Shown: piece by piece, positions 10,879 through 20,432 of the stretch
Layout of the letters: the number at the start of each line of letters is the position of its first letter
Position numbering within the stretch: position 1 is the stretch's first letter
NCBI GenBank assembly: GCA_026770575.1
Contig: MU657179.1
Span: 432,602 to 496,601 of the forward strand
Length of the DNA: 64,000 nucleotides
Direction: 5' to 3'
DNA from: Pelagophyceae sp. CCMP2097
Lineage: Eukaryota > Sar > Pelagophyceae
The notes under the pieces: model-generated
Databases searched by the model: none
Seen by the model: only the letters and a program-made list of their open reading frames with translations
Told to the model about the DNA's origin: nothing
Made by a program: the position numbers and the translations under genes

Positions 10879-12582
10879 TCATTTAAAATAGACGTTGCCG
10901 TCGGCGTCGTATCGGGCTAGAGATTCCTCCATCTGCGCCGCGGCGACGGCGTCCAGCAGCGCGAGGTTCGCCTCCGTGTCGCCAGCGCGGGAAAAGGCCC
11001 ATGCGATGGTCTCGCGGTCCTTTGGCGAGAAGGAGGCCATCTTCTTCGCGGCGGCGCGGCCCACGGCCGCGAAGAGCGCCGGGTGCTCCTCGGCGACGCC
11101 CGCCGTCGCAAAGGCCCAGGAGATGCTCGTCAGCTCCTGCGCCTCGAGCGCCGAGGCCTGCCGGGCGGCCTCGTCTGCGACGGCTCCAAAAAGAGTCGGC
11201 GAGGGTACGCCCGCGTTGGCGTACGCGCACGCGACGTTCGCCAGAGGGCCGGGCGTCCACTGCGCCCAGACGGTGCCGGCGAGGTCTTCCGCGTCGAACG
11301 TCTCAATCTGCCTTTTGGCCTCGCCCGCGATGGCCTCAAACAGTTTCGGTGCGTCGACTTTTGCCGTCGAAAACGCCCAGGCCGTGTTCGCGAGCTCTTG
11401 CGGGCTAAACGTCGCCAGTTTAAATAATGTCTCTTCTTCGAGGGCTTGGAACAGCTGCGGCGCCTCGACGCCGGCCTTTGCAAAGGCCCATGATAGGTTT
11501 GTCAGCGCGGACGCTGTGGAGCACGCGTGCGCCGTGTGTGGAGAAGCCCACGTGAGAAAGGCCGAAATCTTCGCCGGCGCGTACGCCGCGACGGCTTGGA
11601 ACAACGCCGGCGCTTGGATTTGCACTTTGGCGAAAGCCCAGACGATATTCGCCAACTCGGCAGACGAGAACGACTCCAGCTGCCTCGTAGACTCGGCCGC
11701 CAAAGCGTGAAACACAGCTTCGTCGCGCAGGCCCGCCGTGGCAAAGGCCCAGGCCAAGTTGGCAAGGCCGTGCGACTTGAACTGCCCCATTTTGGAAGGG
11801 GCCTCTAAAGCGAGGGCCTTGAACAAGGGCGCGTCGACACACTTGAGAGTCGTAAACGCCCAGGCCGTATCCGCCAGCCCGCGGGCGTCGAACCTGCGCA
11901 GTTCCTTGAATGACCGCTTCGCGACGGCTTTGAAGAGCACCGGCGCTTGGACGTTGACCTGTGCAAAGCCCCATACTAAATTCGCCAACTCCTGCGCGTG
12001 AAAGTCCTCAATCTTCACCACGCTCTCCGCGGCGACGGCCTCGAGCATCTCCGGCGAACAAACGCCGGCCTTGCCAAAGGCCCAGGCGAGGTTGGCAAGT
12101 TGCTGCGGATTGCAATCGGCAATCTTCTTCACCGATTCTAAAGCCACCGCTTCGTATAACGCCTTTGAAGATTCGAGGCCGCCGATCTTCGCAGCCGCCC
12201 AGGAGACGCTCGCGAGGCCGCGGCTGTCCAGCTTCGAAACGTCGTCGGTGGCGCGCCTTACCAAAGCCTCGATGCGTTGGTCCGTGCCGTTTGCCTCGCG
12301 TTGCCGTATAACAGACCTCTTCGTCAGCTTCGCCAGCCGGTGGAGCGCCGAGGAGACGTTGACCTCGTTGAACGTGTACGCCTCGTTTGTGAACAAAGCG
12401 AGTATGGTCTCCGCGTTGCTGGATTCGACGATCCGTCGGTTCAAGACGATGAACTCAGTGTTGCCGTGCACACTCTTCCCGTCGTGCGCCACCGGCTTCT
12501 TCTTGTTCTGGCTAAACTTGAAACGTAGAGCGCCGGACCGCGCCGAGAGGCGCGGCAACGCGCAGGCCCGCGCGAGGCGCAT
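10879..12582 (-). CDS. Helical-repeat (OPR-like) protein, probably organellar RNA-binding
   Basis: One uninterrupted 567-residue frame. After an Arg-rich, Ala-rich N terminus (MRLARACALPRLSARSG, like an organelle transit peptide), about ten repeats of 36-38 residues follow. The consensus is 'F.pQeLANl.WAFAkag...p.LFeAva.ea', e.g. 'QELANLVWGFAQVNVQAP', 'HGLANLAWAFATAGLRDE', 'QELANTAWAFSTAKVDAP'. Repeats of this kind occur in octotricopeptide-like proteins that bind organelle RNA in algae and other protists. No RAP domain is visible at the C terminus, which ends 'YDADGNVYFK'. A slightly long linker near 'FLTWASPHTAHACS' may conceal an in-frame intron. A RAP-containing relative lies at 38968-42125. 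Family confident, RNA target unknown. Confidence 0.8.
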   Translation of the reverse strand: MRLARACALPRLSARSGALRFKFSQNKKKPVAHDGKSVHGNTEFIVLNRRIVESSNAETILALFTNEAYTFNEVNVSSALHRLAKLTKRSVIRQREANGTDQRIEALVRRATDDVSKLDSRGLASVSWAAAKIGGLESSKALYEAVALESVKKIADCNPQQLANLAWAFGKAGVCSPEMLEAVAAESVVKIEDFHAQELANLVWGFAQVNVQAPVLFKAVAKRSFKELRRFDARGLADTAWAFTTLKCVDAPLFKALALEAPSKMGQFKSHGLANLAWAFATAGLRDEAVFHALAAESTRQLESFSSAELANIVWAFAKVQIQAPALFQAVAAYAPAKISAFLTWASPHTAHACSTASALTNLSWAFAKAGVEAPQLFQALEEETLFKLATFSPQELANTAWAFSTAKVDAPKLFEAIAGEAKRQIETFDAEDLAGTVWAQWTPGPLANVACAYANAGVPSPTLFGAVADEAARQASALEAQELTSISWAFATAGVAEEHPALFAAVGRAAAKKMASFSPKDRETIAWAFSRAGDTEANLALLDAVAAAQMEESLARYDADGNVYFK

Positions 12583-12807
12583 CGCGTATCGCCAAATCGC
12601 CTAAAATGTGCGGATCCGCATTTTGGGCGGGCGCGCGCGGTCTCCGTACTGGTATGCGGCCTGGTCCCTGGGCCCCTCCTCGACTGTTGTTTGTATCGTC
12701 TCTGCGAAAATGTTCGGGCGAGAACGATCCAGAAGGATGTTGACATCAACCCAGGAACAATCCAGTCTTACTCCGCCGGAACAGCACCGGCCGCCCCCCT
12801 CGCCTCC

Positions 12808-13317
12808 ATGTCGCTCGCCGCGGCTCGCCTCGCGCAGGGCGCGACGAAGCGCATCGTGCGGCGCATCACGCAGGACGCGACGCGGATGAAGTCCCCCGCG
12901 GTAACGCCGTCCGCGGCGCCGCCGGCCAAGGGCCCACCCAAGACCTTTTTCGTGAGACGCGCCGCTCTTCGATGATGCACACCCGCGCGCCTCTGCAAGG
13001 CCAGGGGAATCCTTTGTCACCGGCATTCCCGCGCAGAACGACCCTGCGACGTACCCCCTCGTCGCGATCATGGGCTTCGCGCTCGTGGGCGCGAGCATCT
13101 TCGGTGAGCGACGCAGGCAAAGGCGTGGGCGGGGCCCGCCGCCCGTCTGGTTGGCACCGAGCGGCGTAGAGCGGTACCGACACGCCTCTCACGGTACCGA
13201 CGACGCCTCTCACATTCGACACGCCGTCACCTAGGCTTCCGCGCCATGCTGTTCTCGCCCGATGTCCGCATCACCAAGAACAAGCGCAACCAAGTCATCC
13301 GCGACTGGGCCATGTAG
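12808..13317 (+). CDS. B12D / NDUFA4-like small mitochondrial membrane protein
   Basis: Three exons (12808-12958, 13005-13103, 13235-13317) give 110 residues. The N terminus is basic and Ala-rich, like a mitochondrial presequence. A single membrane segment follows ('YPLVAIMGFALVGASIFG'), then the family signature 'LFSPDVRITKNKR', matching the 'NPEVRVTKENR' pattern of plant B12D and the MLRQ/NDUFA4 group linked to respiratory complexes I/IV. Intron 2 is GT-AG with a perfect phase match; intron 1 holds the frame only with a GC donor at 12959. Start chosen at the first ATG giving a presequence. Role in respiratory-complex assembly is inferred from the family. Confidence 0.75.
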
Positions 13318-13461
13318 AAACGCCGCATCCGCGGCGCTTCACCCTTCTTCAGCGACGCTCCTTTTCCTGTCCATTCCCCTTTGAACATACGTAAGTGCAC
13401 GCCTTGAGTGCACCATCCCGGGCCGCCCGCGCGCCGCCTCGCCGTCTGGCGCGTCCATCAG

Positions 13462-13544
13462 TGTATACACCTCCGCACTATGTTCCTTGGCAAAGGGATT
13501 GCCGATCTCAGTGCCAAGGAGAGCCGGGTGCGGAGGTTTATACA
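13462..13544. repeat. Imperfect hairpin (inverted repeat)
   Basis: The left arm 13462-13477 ('tgtatacacctccgca') pairs with 13529-13544 with one mismatch, and 13483-13491 pairs perfectly with 13512-13520. The result is a two-part stem with a small internal loop and a 20-base apical loop. It lies about 200 bases upstream of the nucleoplasmin-like gene. It may be a miniature element or an RNA structure; no homology is evident. Confidence 0.65.
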
Positions 13545-13742
13545 TTGGTGGCGGAAGCCTGCCCCCTCGCCCTGCTCGTCCACGACGCGTCGTAAGCCTG
13601 CCCCGGGCCATGTTCCGGATTGAATCTTCCGGAATTAATGCCGCCGCGGAGCACGGCGCGACTTTCAACGGACATTTGTCCCGTTGCCGTTATCGACGAT
13701 TGACTCTTCCAAGTCCGTCGAAGCCCCTCCCCGCTCTTCATC

Positions 13743-14584
13743 ATGGCCGGCAACGCGTTCTGGTGCGTCTCGGTGACGGCCAAGGAGCCGCAGACGGTCG
13801 AGATCGAGGAGGATGCCATGCTCACTCTGCAGGGCGCGTCCGCCGTGACGGCCAAGACGGGTGGTGCGTCGTCCGAAGGGACCCTTGTTGCCACGAGGGG
13901 TGCCTCTCCGGACTCTTTCCAAGGGCGCCGCATCGTGTCGCCGCTTCATCCTTGCGATTCGTCTCATCCTTAAGATGCGAGAAACTTCCCTCAGGCGTCT
14001 TGTCTTCACGTCTGTCTTTAGGCTCGATCACGCTGCGCGCCAAGACGGTCGACATGTTCGGCGAGGACGTCGAGTGCCAGCTCTGCAAGCTGCGCCCGGG
14101 CACGGCGGACCAGTGCATGCTGAACGTGACGTTTGCCGCCGGCACGACCGTCGTCTTTTCCGTCGTCGGCGACGGCGCTCTGGACCTGAGCGGCAACATG
14201 GACGCCGTGCAGCCCGAGGAGGACGACGACGAGGACGGCTGCGGCCACGACCACGAGCTCTTTGACGACGAGGAGGATGATGATGAAGATGAAGACGACG
14301 AGGAGTTTATGGCCAAGCACGGCTACCCTTCCGGCGGCGGCATGGCTCTCGAGGACGACGAGGAAGAGGAGAAGATGCCGCCGGTAGTGACTAAAAAGTC
14401 CCTGGACCTGGACAAGGACGCTGTCAAGGAGAAGCCCGCCGACAAGCGCAAGCGCGAAGCGTCCAAGTCCCCCGCCAAGCCCGCCGCGGCCCCCGCCGCC
14501 GCGCCGGCCCCGGCCGCCGCGCCCGCCGGCAACGCTAACGCCAGCAAGAAGAACAAGAACAAGAACAAAAAGCAAAAGAAGTAG
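13743..14584 (+). CDS. Nucleoplasmin-like histone chaperone (FKBP39/HD2-type NPL domain)
   Basis: Two exons (13743-13860, 14022-14584) splice at GT-AG with matching phase to give about 226 residues. The first 100 residues form a nucleoplasmin-like fold of the kind in plant HD2 proteins and nuclear FKBPs ('MAGNAFWCVSVTAKEP', 'LTLQGASAV', 'VVFSVVGDGALDLSGN'). Long acidic runs follow ('EEDDDEDG', 'DDEEDDDEDEDDEE'), then a Lys/Ala/Pro-rich tail ending in Lys-Asn repeats, a probable nucleolar signal. Acidic tracts bind histones in this family. No peptidyl-prolyl isomerase domain follows, so it resembles HD2 or stand-alone NPL proteins. Nuclear chromatin or ribosome-assembly chaperone, by family. 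Confidence 0.82.
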
Positions 14585-15040
14585 AGCCCTCAAGCGCAGG
14601 CCAGCAACAGGCTTGAGAGGCGCCGGAGCACTTTAATGCACACCGTCGCGCCTCCACCGCAAAGCAACTCGGGCGTGCCCACTGGCCTTGTCCCTTCCGA
14701 AAGTCGAACCCGGAAGCCACGCATCTCCACGGTGGCGGGGCTAAGATAAAGTACGCTTCTGCGCCGCGGCCGTCCCCCGGGGTCTGGCCGTCCCCGGACG
14801 TCTTCCGGCGTCGTGGCCTTGTCCGCGGTTACAATCCATTGCAGGTCACACATTGCCCCGGGTAGCCGCCGCAGCCGCACGCCCCGGGCAGCGAGCGGGC
14901 TCTGCGTTCCGACGTGTCGGACCGAACCCTGGGTCTTTCTGCGTCCAAACGTCAACGCAAAAGCGGCGAAAGAGGCGCAAACCTTACTTGTTGACAAAAT
15001 GACGCGCGCGTCGCCGGTTCGCCGCGCGGCTGCGGCGTTG

Positions 15041-15229
15041 ACACCGCAGCACGTGCGAATGGACGTTCCAAACGCAACGGTGCGTGTAATGTGCCAATTT
15101 ATGAAGTATTCGTGTGCCGTCGCCAGTATGATAAAAAACGCTATGAGTACGGTCGCGCCAGAACATTCCAAGACGCACGCGACTAGGGAGGCGACGCCGG
15201 TCCAACTGCACGTTGTACCGGTGCACAAC
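15041..15229 (+). pseudogene. H2B-like histone-fold trace (tentative)
   Basis: Within a 175-residue open frame (14813-15340), residues 77-139 can be aligned with the H2B histone fold. 'QHVRMDVPNATVRVMCQFM' falls where H2B has '[21 protein letters not shown]'. After a long central helix, 'ATREATPVQLHVVP' falls where H2B has 'TSREIQTAVRLLLP'. Identities are few and the central helix is about two residues longer, so this is suggestive only. An H4 match around 'EHSKTHATRE' is an alternative. It lies in the AT-richer island that also contains a clear H3 relic. Confidence 0.35.
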
Positions 15230-15780
15230 TTAACGTGTATTTTGATATCGTTTCATTCCAGAAAGCAAAGTACGTTTGCGCGCGTGTACTCTGAACTGCA
15301 CCATGTCGACGAGAGGTCGGCGCGCCAAGTCGTCGCCTAGTGCGCGACAGTGCTGGGCAGCAACACGCCCGAACACATACTCGCGTAACGCGAAAAAGCC
15401 GTATTTGCGCACGCAACGATACCCACGCAGACGCAGTAAAAGAATGATTTTCAAGACGATCCAAGCGATCCGACCTCCAACGCGGCAAACGTGGCCCAGG
15501 AAGACGTCCGCAACGCATTATCAAGGCCGGCGGCCGACGAAAGCGACACAAACGCAACAGAACGCAAATCATCAGCCAAAGAGGAGGGCGGCAAAAGCCA
15601 AGGCGGCTGCAAACAACAAATCTACGCTTAGTAAGAAGGCGCTGCAATCGTAAATGCCATTGTGGATAGTTTTGGACAAAACGACGAAAGTGTGAGGTGA
15701 GGGTTGGTTATTTATATCCCGGGAAAGAGGTGGAGACACGGAGTGTGACGGGCTGGCCGCCGGCCCTTAGGCAGGAGCGA

Positions 15781-15879
15781 CGAGTCAAGCGACTCGTCCG
15801 CCTCACTGAATGGAGCCCCGGTCGGTTTTATACAGCACCGAATGTCAGCCGGCCCGTATTGTCTTCCGGTGTAGGCGAA
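15781..15879 (+). pseudogene. H2A-like trace (tentative)
   Basis: In a 92-residue open frame (15697-15975), a 33-residue stretch aligns without gaps to core H2A. 'RVKRLVR' matches 'RVHRLLR', then an aromatic residue sits at the expected position, 'AP' is 20 residues from the start, 'VL' seven further on, and a Glu six after that. The remaining residues are not conserved and the downstream H2A helix is unrecognisable. It could be a decayed H2A or coincidence. The position, 200 bases before an unmistakable H3 relic, is why I list it. Confidence 0.35.
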
Positions 15880-16067
15880 CAATTCCGAAAATTCTATGCA
15901 CAGCTCGCAGAAAACCAGCCTCGGAGTGAATCGCAAAATAAGCATGACCAAGCATCGGAACATGCGGCGTCGTAATAAAGCACATCCTTCGCAGCTTCGT
16001 GTATGCAGTGTGCTCTTAACTCATGCAGATCGTCTGAGACGTCGCCGACGTTTTAGCAAGAAGCCGC

Positions 16068-16543
16068 ACAGACGCCATAGCTGCAAAAGCGATCAAATCG
16101 CAACCCTGTGCGGCGCCGGGCACGGGTGACGTCAAGAAGCCACACTGCTACCGCCCGCGTACCGTCGCGCTGCGCAAAGTCCGCCGCTACCAAAAAAAAG
16201 ACGATACTCCTGATCCGCAAAATGCCGTTTCAGCGCCTCGTGCGCGAAAACGCACAGAACTTCAAGGCGGACCTCCGCTTCCAAGGCTCGACGGTCCTCG
16301 CTCTCCAAGAGGCGGCCAAGACGATTTCGTCGTCATTTTCGAGGACACGTCCCTCTGCAAATTCCACGCCAAACACACCGTAATTATGCTCAAGGGCATC
16401 CAGCTCGCGCGCCGCATACGCGACGAGCGCTCGCAAATGCGCCTTTTGGGCACGAGGCGATTCGCCGACGAAACTGCACTCAGAACCAACCAACCGGTGT
16501 TTCTTAACAACCCAAAAGACACGGAAACAAACAAGGCCGCATG
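16068..16543 (+). pseudogene. Divergent, frameshifted histone H3
   Basis: Three consecutive frames cover most of histone H3. Frame A (to about 16199) has '[18 protein letters not shown]' plus 'VRRYQ'. After an A8 run at 16192-16199 the frame shifts to '[15 protein letters not shown]' and '[17 protein letters not shown]'. A second shift near 16320 leads to '[17 protein letters not shown]' and '[14 protein letters not shown]', followed by about 29 extra residues to a stop at 16543. Residues normally invariant in H3 are changed (e.g. REIAQDF to RENAQNF). The N-terminal tail is poorly conserved. As sequenced it cannot make a full H3. I read it as a pseudogene, or a fast-evolving viral-type H3 carrying sequencing errors. 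Confidence 0.8.
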
Positions 16544-16686
16544 AGACGAACACGCAAGCGTTTCGTTCGTAATGGAAACGGCCCTTGTCGATCGTCGTCT
16601 TGCAAACACGAGCACAAAACCTCCTTTTTCCACTGCCATTCTTGATTTGGGACGTCACATGAATGAACTCTCGTCGTACGCGCCAG

Positions 16687-16818
16687 TTAGTAAGAAATGC
16701 AGGTGTGGCACTTTTTGGAGCAGTAGTGGCGCGACTTGCACTTTGCGCAGTGCCGACCATCCGGCGCGTCGCAGACGCAGCAGGTTTTTTTCACAGCGAC
16801 CGCCGGTGGATCGGCCAT
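16687..16818 (-). CDS. MYND zinc-finger exon (partial gene)
   Basis: From an ATG at 16818, 43 residues read MADPPAVAVKKTCCVCDA, with the Cys pattern 'CCVC', 'CAKC', 'YCSKKC' of a MYND-type zinc finger, a protein-interaction module. The frame stops at 16687, before the last Cys/His pair normally found. No downstream exon is recognisable, because the next bases on this strand are antisense to the H3 relic. It is either a first exon whose continuation I cannot find, or a fragment. It is divergent from the carboxypeptidase, with about 280 bases between them. Confidence 0.5.
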   Translation of the reverse strand: MADPPAVAVKKTCCVCDAPDGRHCAKCKSRHYCSKKCHTCISY

Positions 16819-17097
16819 CGTGCCGAAGACCGTCCGATTGCTTTTCGCCCTCAGGCTGTCGTGCGAGCCCTCGACGAAGATTTGGTGAAATCCGCGCGCG
16901 TCGAGCGAACGCATTCGCGCTTGCCGGGCTGCGCGCTCCCGAAAGGCAGCGACGCCGCGCGCCGAGGCGCTTGCGCTTTCAACCTCCGGCCAAGGGTGCG
17001 GAGATCCGTGCAGATCCACTTTTGGCGACTGAGAAAAGTTGCGCGCCGGAGCCACAAGCCGCCCGACACACCGTGCGATTTTTACCCCGCGGCGCGC

Positions 17098-19184
17098 ATG
17101 TATGGCCCGCTGCTGGGCGCCGTGCTGTGCCTGTCGCGGTTCGGCGTGGCGCGGCGCGTGACCCCAGAGTCCTGGGATCTCGACGCGGCGTTCGACGAGG
17201 CGTGGCCGGCCGCCGCTTTCAACGCGTCTGCCGATGTGCGGCGGCTCTCGGCGCGCTCGCCGCCGCTGCGGCAGGGCGGGCACCACGACTCTGGGTTTAT
17301 GCCGGTAAGGAAGGATGTGCACGACGCGCACCTCATCAACCCGGCCGCGCACCGCGTCTCGCGCCTCCCCGGCCTGCCCGCCGACTGGACCGGCGAGCAC
17401 TACGCCGGCATGATCGACTCGGACGACGCCCACGGTGGCCGCCTGTGAGGCCGCGTCTTATAGAATCGCCTCGCGACTGCCGACGTGCCGGTCTAGGTTC
17501 TACTGGTTCTTCGAGAAGAGCGCAAGCGGCTTCCCGAGCGCCGCGCCGACGCCGCTCCTGATCTGGCTCAACGGCGGGCCCGGGTGCACGAGCATGGACG
17601 GGCTTTTTTTGGAGAACGGGCCTTTTGCTTTAAAGCCGGGGTCGACCACGCAGCTCGATACACGCGCGGCGTCGTGGCACAAAGCGGCGCATGTGCTGTA
17701 CATCGACCAGCCCGTGGGCACGGGCTTCTCGCACACGGGCTCGAACGCGTACTGCCGCGACGATGCGTGCATTACGGCGCAGTTCAAAACGTTTTTGACG
17801 CGCTTCGCGCTGTCGTACCCCGCTTTGATCATGCGCGATTCGACGCACACAGTGCCCATCTTCTTCTCTGGCGAGTCGCATGCGGGCCACTACGTGCCTC
17901 TGATGGTCCAAGGCCTCGTCGCACGGCCCGACCGCATCCCTTTGGCAACGGCCAGCGCGCCAGATTTCGACGTCCAGGGCTTCGCGCTCGGCAACGCCTG
18001 GATCGACCCCTTCCACCAGTACGACGTTTCGCGTTTCGCGCAGGCACTGGGCCTCATCGACGCGGTGCAGGGACGAAAAATTAAGGCCGCGGAAAAGGCC
18101 TGCCAAGCCCAGCTCGCAAAGCTGCAGCTCATGGGCAGGCAGTGCTGGGACTTGTTGGATGAGGTCGTGCGCGTCACGGCGAAAGACCACGGCGGCCTCA
18201 AGGTGAACATGTACGACACGCGCGAATCCGCTCGGAGTACGGTGGCGTACCCGCCCGGCCACGACCGGCTCGAGACGTTCATGAACTTGCCGGGCGTGCG
18301 CACCGCGCTCCACGTCGACGCGCAGGCGCCGCGCTTCCGCGAGTGCGCGAATCCGCCCTACGACGCTCTGAGGCACCAGGACGGCCTGGGCGTCATGCCC
18401 AGTCTGAAGTACCTCCTCGACCGTGAAGGCCCGCGTCTGCTGAAACCCCGTCTGCCCTTTTCGCCGGATACCGCGCCTTAGGCAAGAAGATCCGCGCTCT
18501 GTTTTACAACGGCGAGCACGACCTCATCTGTAACCACGTCGGTCTGGAAAGGGCGCTGCACAATTTGGATTGGGGCGGCGCGCGCGACTTCCACCGCGCC
18601 GTGCACGCGCCCTGGGCCAGAGGCGGCGCGCTCGCAGGTGCGTTGGGGCACTTTTGCCCGTTTTCTGAGCCCCGCGGCCAGGCTACTCGAAGCGTTTCGG
18701 CCTGCTGACGCTCTTGATGGTCAAGGACGCGGGCCACATGGTGCCCATGAACCAGCCAGAGGCCGCGCTGGAGATGATCCGCAAGTTCATCGCCGGCGAG
18801 AATTTCGAAGACGAAGGAGTCTGCGAGAAAAAATGCCTCGACTCGTGCGTCCCCCGCGACGCCCGTGCATACGCCTTCTGCCCCGCCTCGTGCTCGAGGC
18901 TCGCCGCCCCCGCGCACCACGCCGCCCCCGCGCGCCACGCCGTCCCGCAGGCTCTCGGCGTCTGCGCGGCTGCATCCGTCGGGCGACGCGCTCGTCGTGG
19001 ACCGGAGGGCGCGGCGCGGCGGCCACGGCTCGCGAAGGCCGTGACGCGGCCCGGGCGTAACAAACTCACAAACACGCGCGCACCGGCCTGGCACGCTGTG
19101 GGCCTCGCTGCCCCGCCCGGGGCCATGGTTTCGAAATGGTCGAGGCGCCACTGGCAAAGTGACCGGTGGCCTTCGTTAAAGTAA
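17098..19184 (+). CDS. Serine carboxypeptidase, peptidase family S10
   Basis: Four exons (17098-17444, 17497-18422, 18482-18637, 18682-19184) splice at GT-AG in correct phase. A hydrophobic start (MYGPLLGAVLCLSRFGVA) predicts secretion or vacuolar/lysosomal sorting. Family landmarks: 'LIWLNGGPGCTSMDGLF', 'YIDQPVGTGFSH', the nucleophile in 'FFSGESHAGHYVPL' (GESYAGHY in most members), 'GFALGNAWIDP', the catalytic Asp region 'FYNGEHDLICN' and the catalytic His in 'DAGHMVPMNQP'. All three catalytic residues are present. The last exon runs about 130 residues past the usual end; its first part is Cys-containing ('EKKCLDSCVPRDARAY') and the rest is low-complexity, so an unseen intron or earlier end is possible. 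Confidence 0.88.
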
Positions 19185-19289
19185 ACTTCGCTGAAGAAGC
19201 GAAGAAATCGGCGAAAGGTCAGTCTGTACCACACGGCCGTGCACGGTGCACGGGGTCGCGTCGGTGCACGGGGTCGCGTCGGAGTATCG

Positions 19290-20306
19290 ATGCGCGTCGT
19301 GCTGGCGCTGCTCCTCGGCCGCGCAGCCGCGCTGCGGTCCGCGCGGCGCTGCGCGGCCATCGGCCCGGCGGCAACTGGACGACCGGCGCTTCCGTCGGTG
19401 CGCGGCTCTGCACGTTTCTCTGCGGAGCGCGGCTCTGCGACACGTGCCTCGGTACGCCTCGGCGCGCGGCCGCCGACGGCGGACGAGACGTCTACAAAGC
19501 TCCCGGCGAACCCGCTGCTGCGGACGGCTGCCACTCTAACCTTTGACACGCGCGCCTACGCTCTACGCGAGGCGGTCCTCGGTGTGCTCGCTTTACCGTC
19601 GGAGACGGACCTTTCGGCGGCGCACCTCGTCAGCGGCTGGCATACGGACCGCAGCGGCAACCGCGTGAACCAACTGCAGTGCGCATGGAATGCAAATAGA
19701 GACCGCGGCGCCAACGCGACGTCGCGCGACGCCGGCGTGGCCCGCTTCATCCCGCAAGACGCATCCGAGAGGTACGAGGCCTTTGAAGCCGTCTACCTGC
19801 GTTTCATCACCGACGTCGTCGCGCCGTCGCTCGGCGGCGGCCGCGTGCTGTTCCAAAGAGCGCCGACTCTGCGAGTCATGGCGCCCTTGGAAGGTGCAAG
19901 TGGGCAGTCTGTCATGTCGAAACTCCACAACGACATGGACTACCACCATCAGCCTTCAGAAGTCAATTTTTGGCTCCCGCTCTCACGAAGGGTCTGGGGC
20001 GGCAACACGATGTGGGCCGAGTCAAAACCGCTCGCCGGGGACTTGGCGCCGCTCGAACTGAATTACGGCGAGATGCGCCGCTTCTACGGCAACCAGTGCC
20101 GGCACCAAGCTCGGGACAACGACACGGGCGTCTGCCGCGTCTCAATGGACTTTAGGGCTCTCTCCGAGGCCTCGGGCGGCCACGACGCGGACTTCCGGCG
20201 AGGCGTCCGCAGAGGCGCCAAAGCCAGATACCAGGCCTGCTTCGACACGCCCGATTTTTACAGCGAGGTTACTGTGCCAATTTGTGACATCGTGGCCGCG
20301 CAGTGA
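19290..20306 (+). CDS. Putative Fe(II)/2-oxoglutarate dioxygenase, StrG-like
   Basis: A single-exon 338-residue frame starts with a signal-like peptide (MRVVLALLLGRAAALRS) and an Ala/Arg-rich linker, which may be a plastid or secretory leader. The core carries 'SKLHNDMDYHHQPSEVNF' with the metal-binding HxD, then 'GGNTMWAES', 'MRRFYGNQCRHQ' with the distal His, and 'RVSMDFR' with the 2-oxoglutarate Arg. This layout resembles the streptomycin-cluster StrG proteins and related cupin-fold hydroxylases, which have scattered homologues in marine protists. Substrate unknown. It starts about 100 bases after the carboxypeptidase end, same strand. Start is the ATG giving the hydrophobic leader; an in-frame ATG at 19239 is less likely. 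Confidence 0.68.
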   Translation: MRVVLALLLGRAAALRSARRCAAIGPAATGRPALPSVRGSARFSAERGSATRASVRLGARPPTADETSTKLPANPLLRTAATLTFDTRAYALREAVLGVLALPSETDLSAAHLVSGWHTDRSGNRVNQLQCAWNANRDRGANATSRDAGVARFIPQDASERYEAFEAVYLRFITDVVAPSLGGGRVLFQRAPTLRVMAPLEGASGQSVMSKLHNDMDYHHQPSEVNFWLPLSRRVWGGNTMWAESKPLAGDLAPLELNYGEMRRFYGNQCRHQARDNDTGVCRVSMDFRALSEASGGHDADFRRGVRRGAKARYQACFDTPDFYSEVTVPICDIVAAQ

Positions 20307-20432
20307 TACCGTGTCTGTTGTGTGTGTGTTTCCGTCCGCCTCTTAGGCTCGAATTCATGTAAGACACACGGTTGTTTTGTTACGATGCTCGCGGGTGCGA
20401 GCGCGGGGTCCGGGGCTCAGACCCTCTAGGCC

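Noticed and set aside
14690..14740. tRNA-like T-arm on the minus strand ('gggttcgac' with a short stem)
   Set aside because: No matching acceptor, D or anticodon stems at the right distances.
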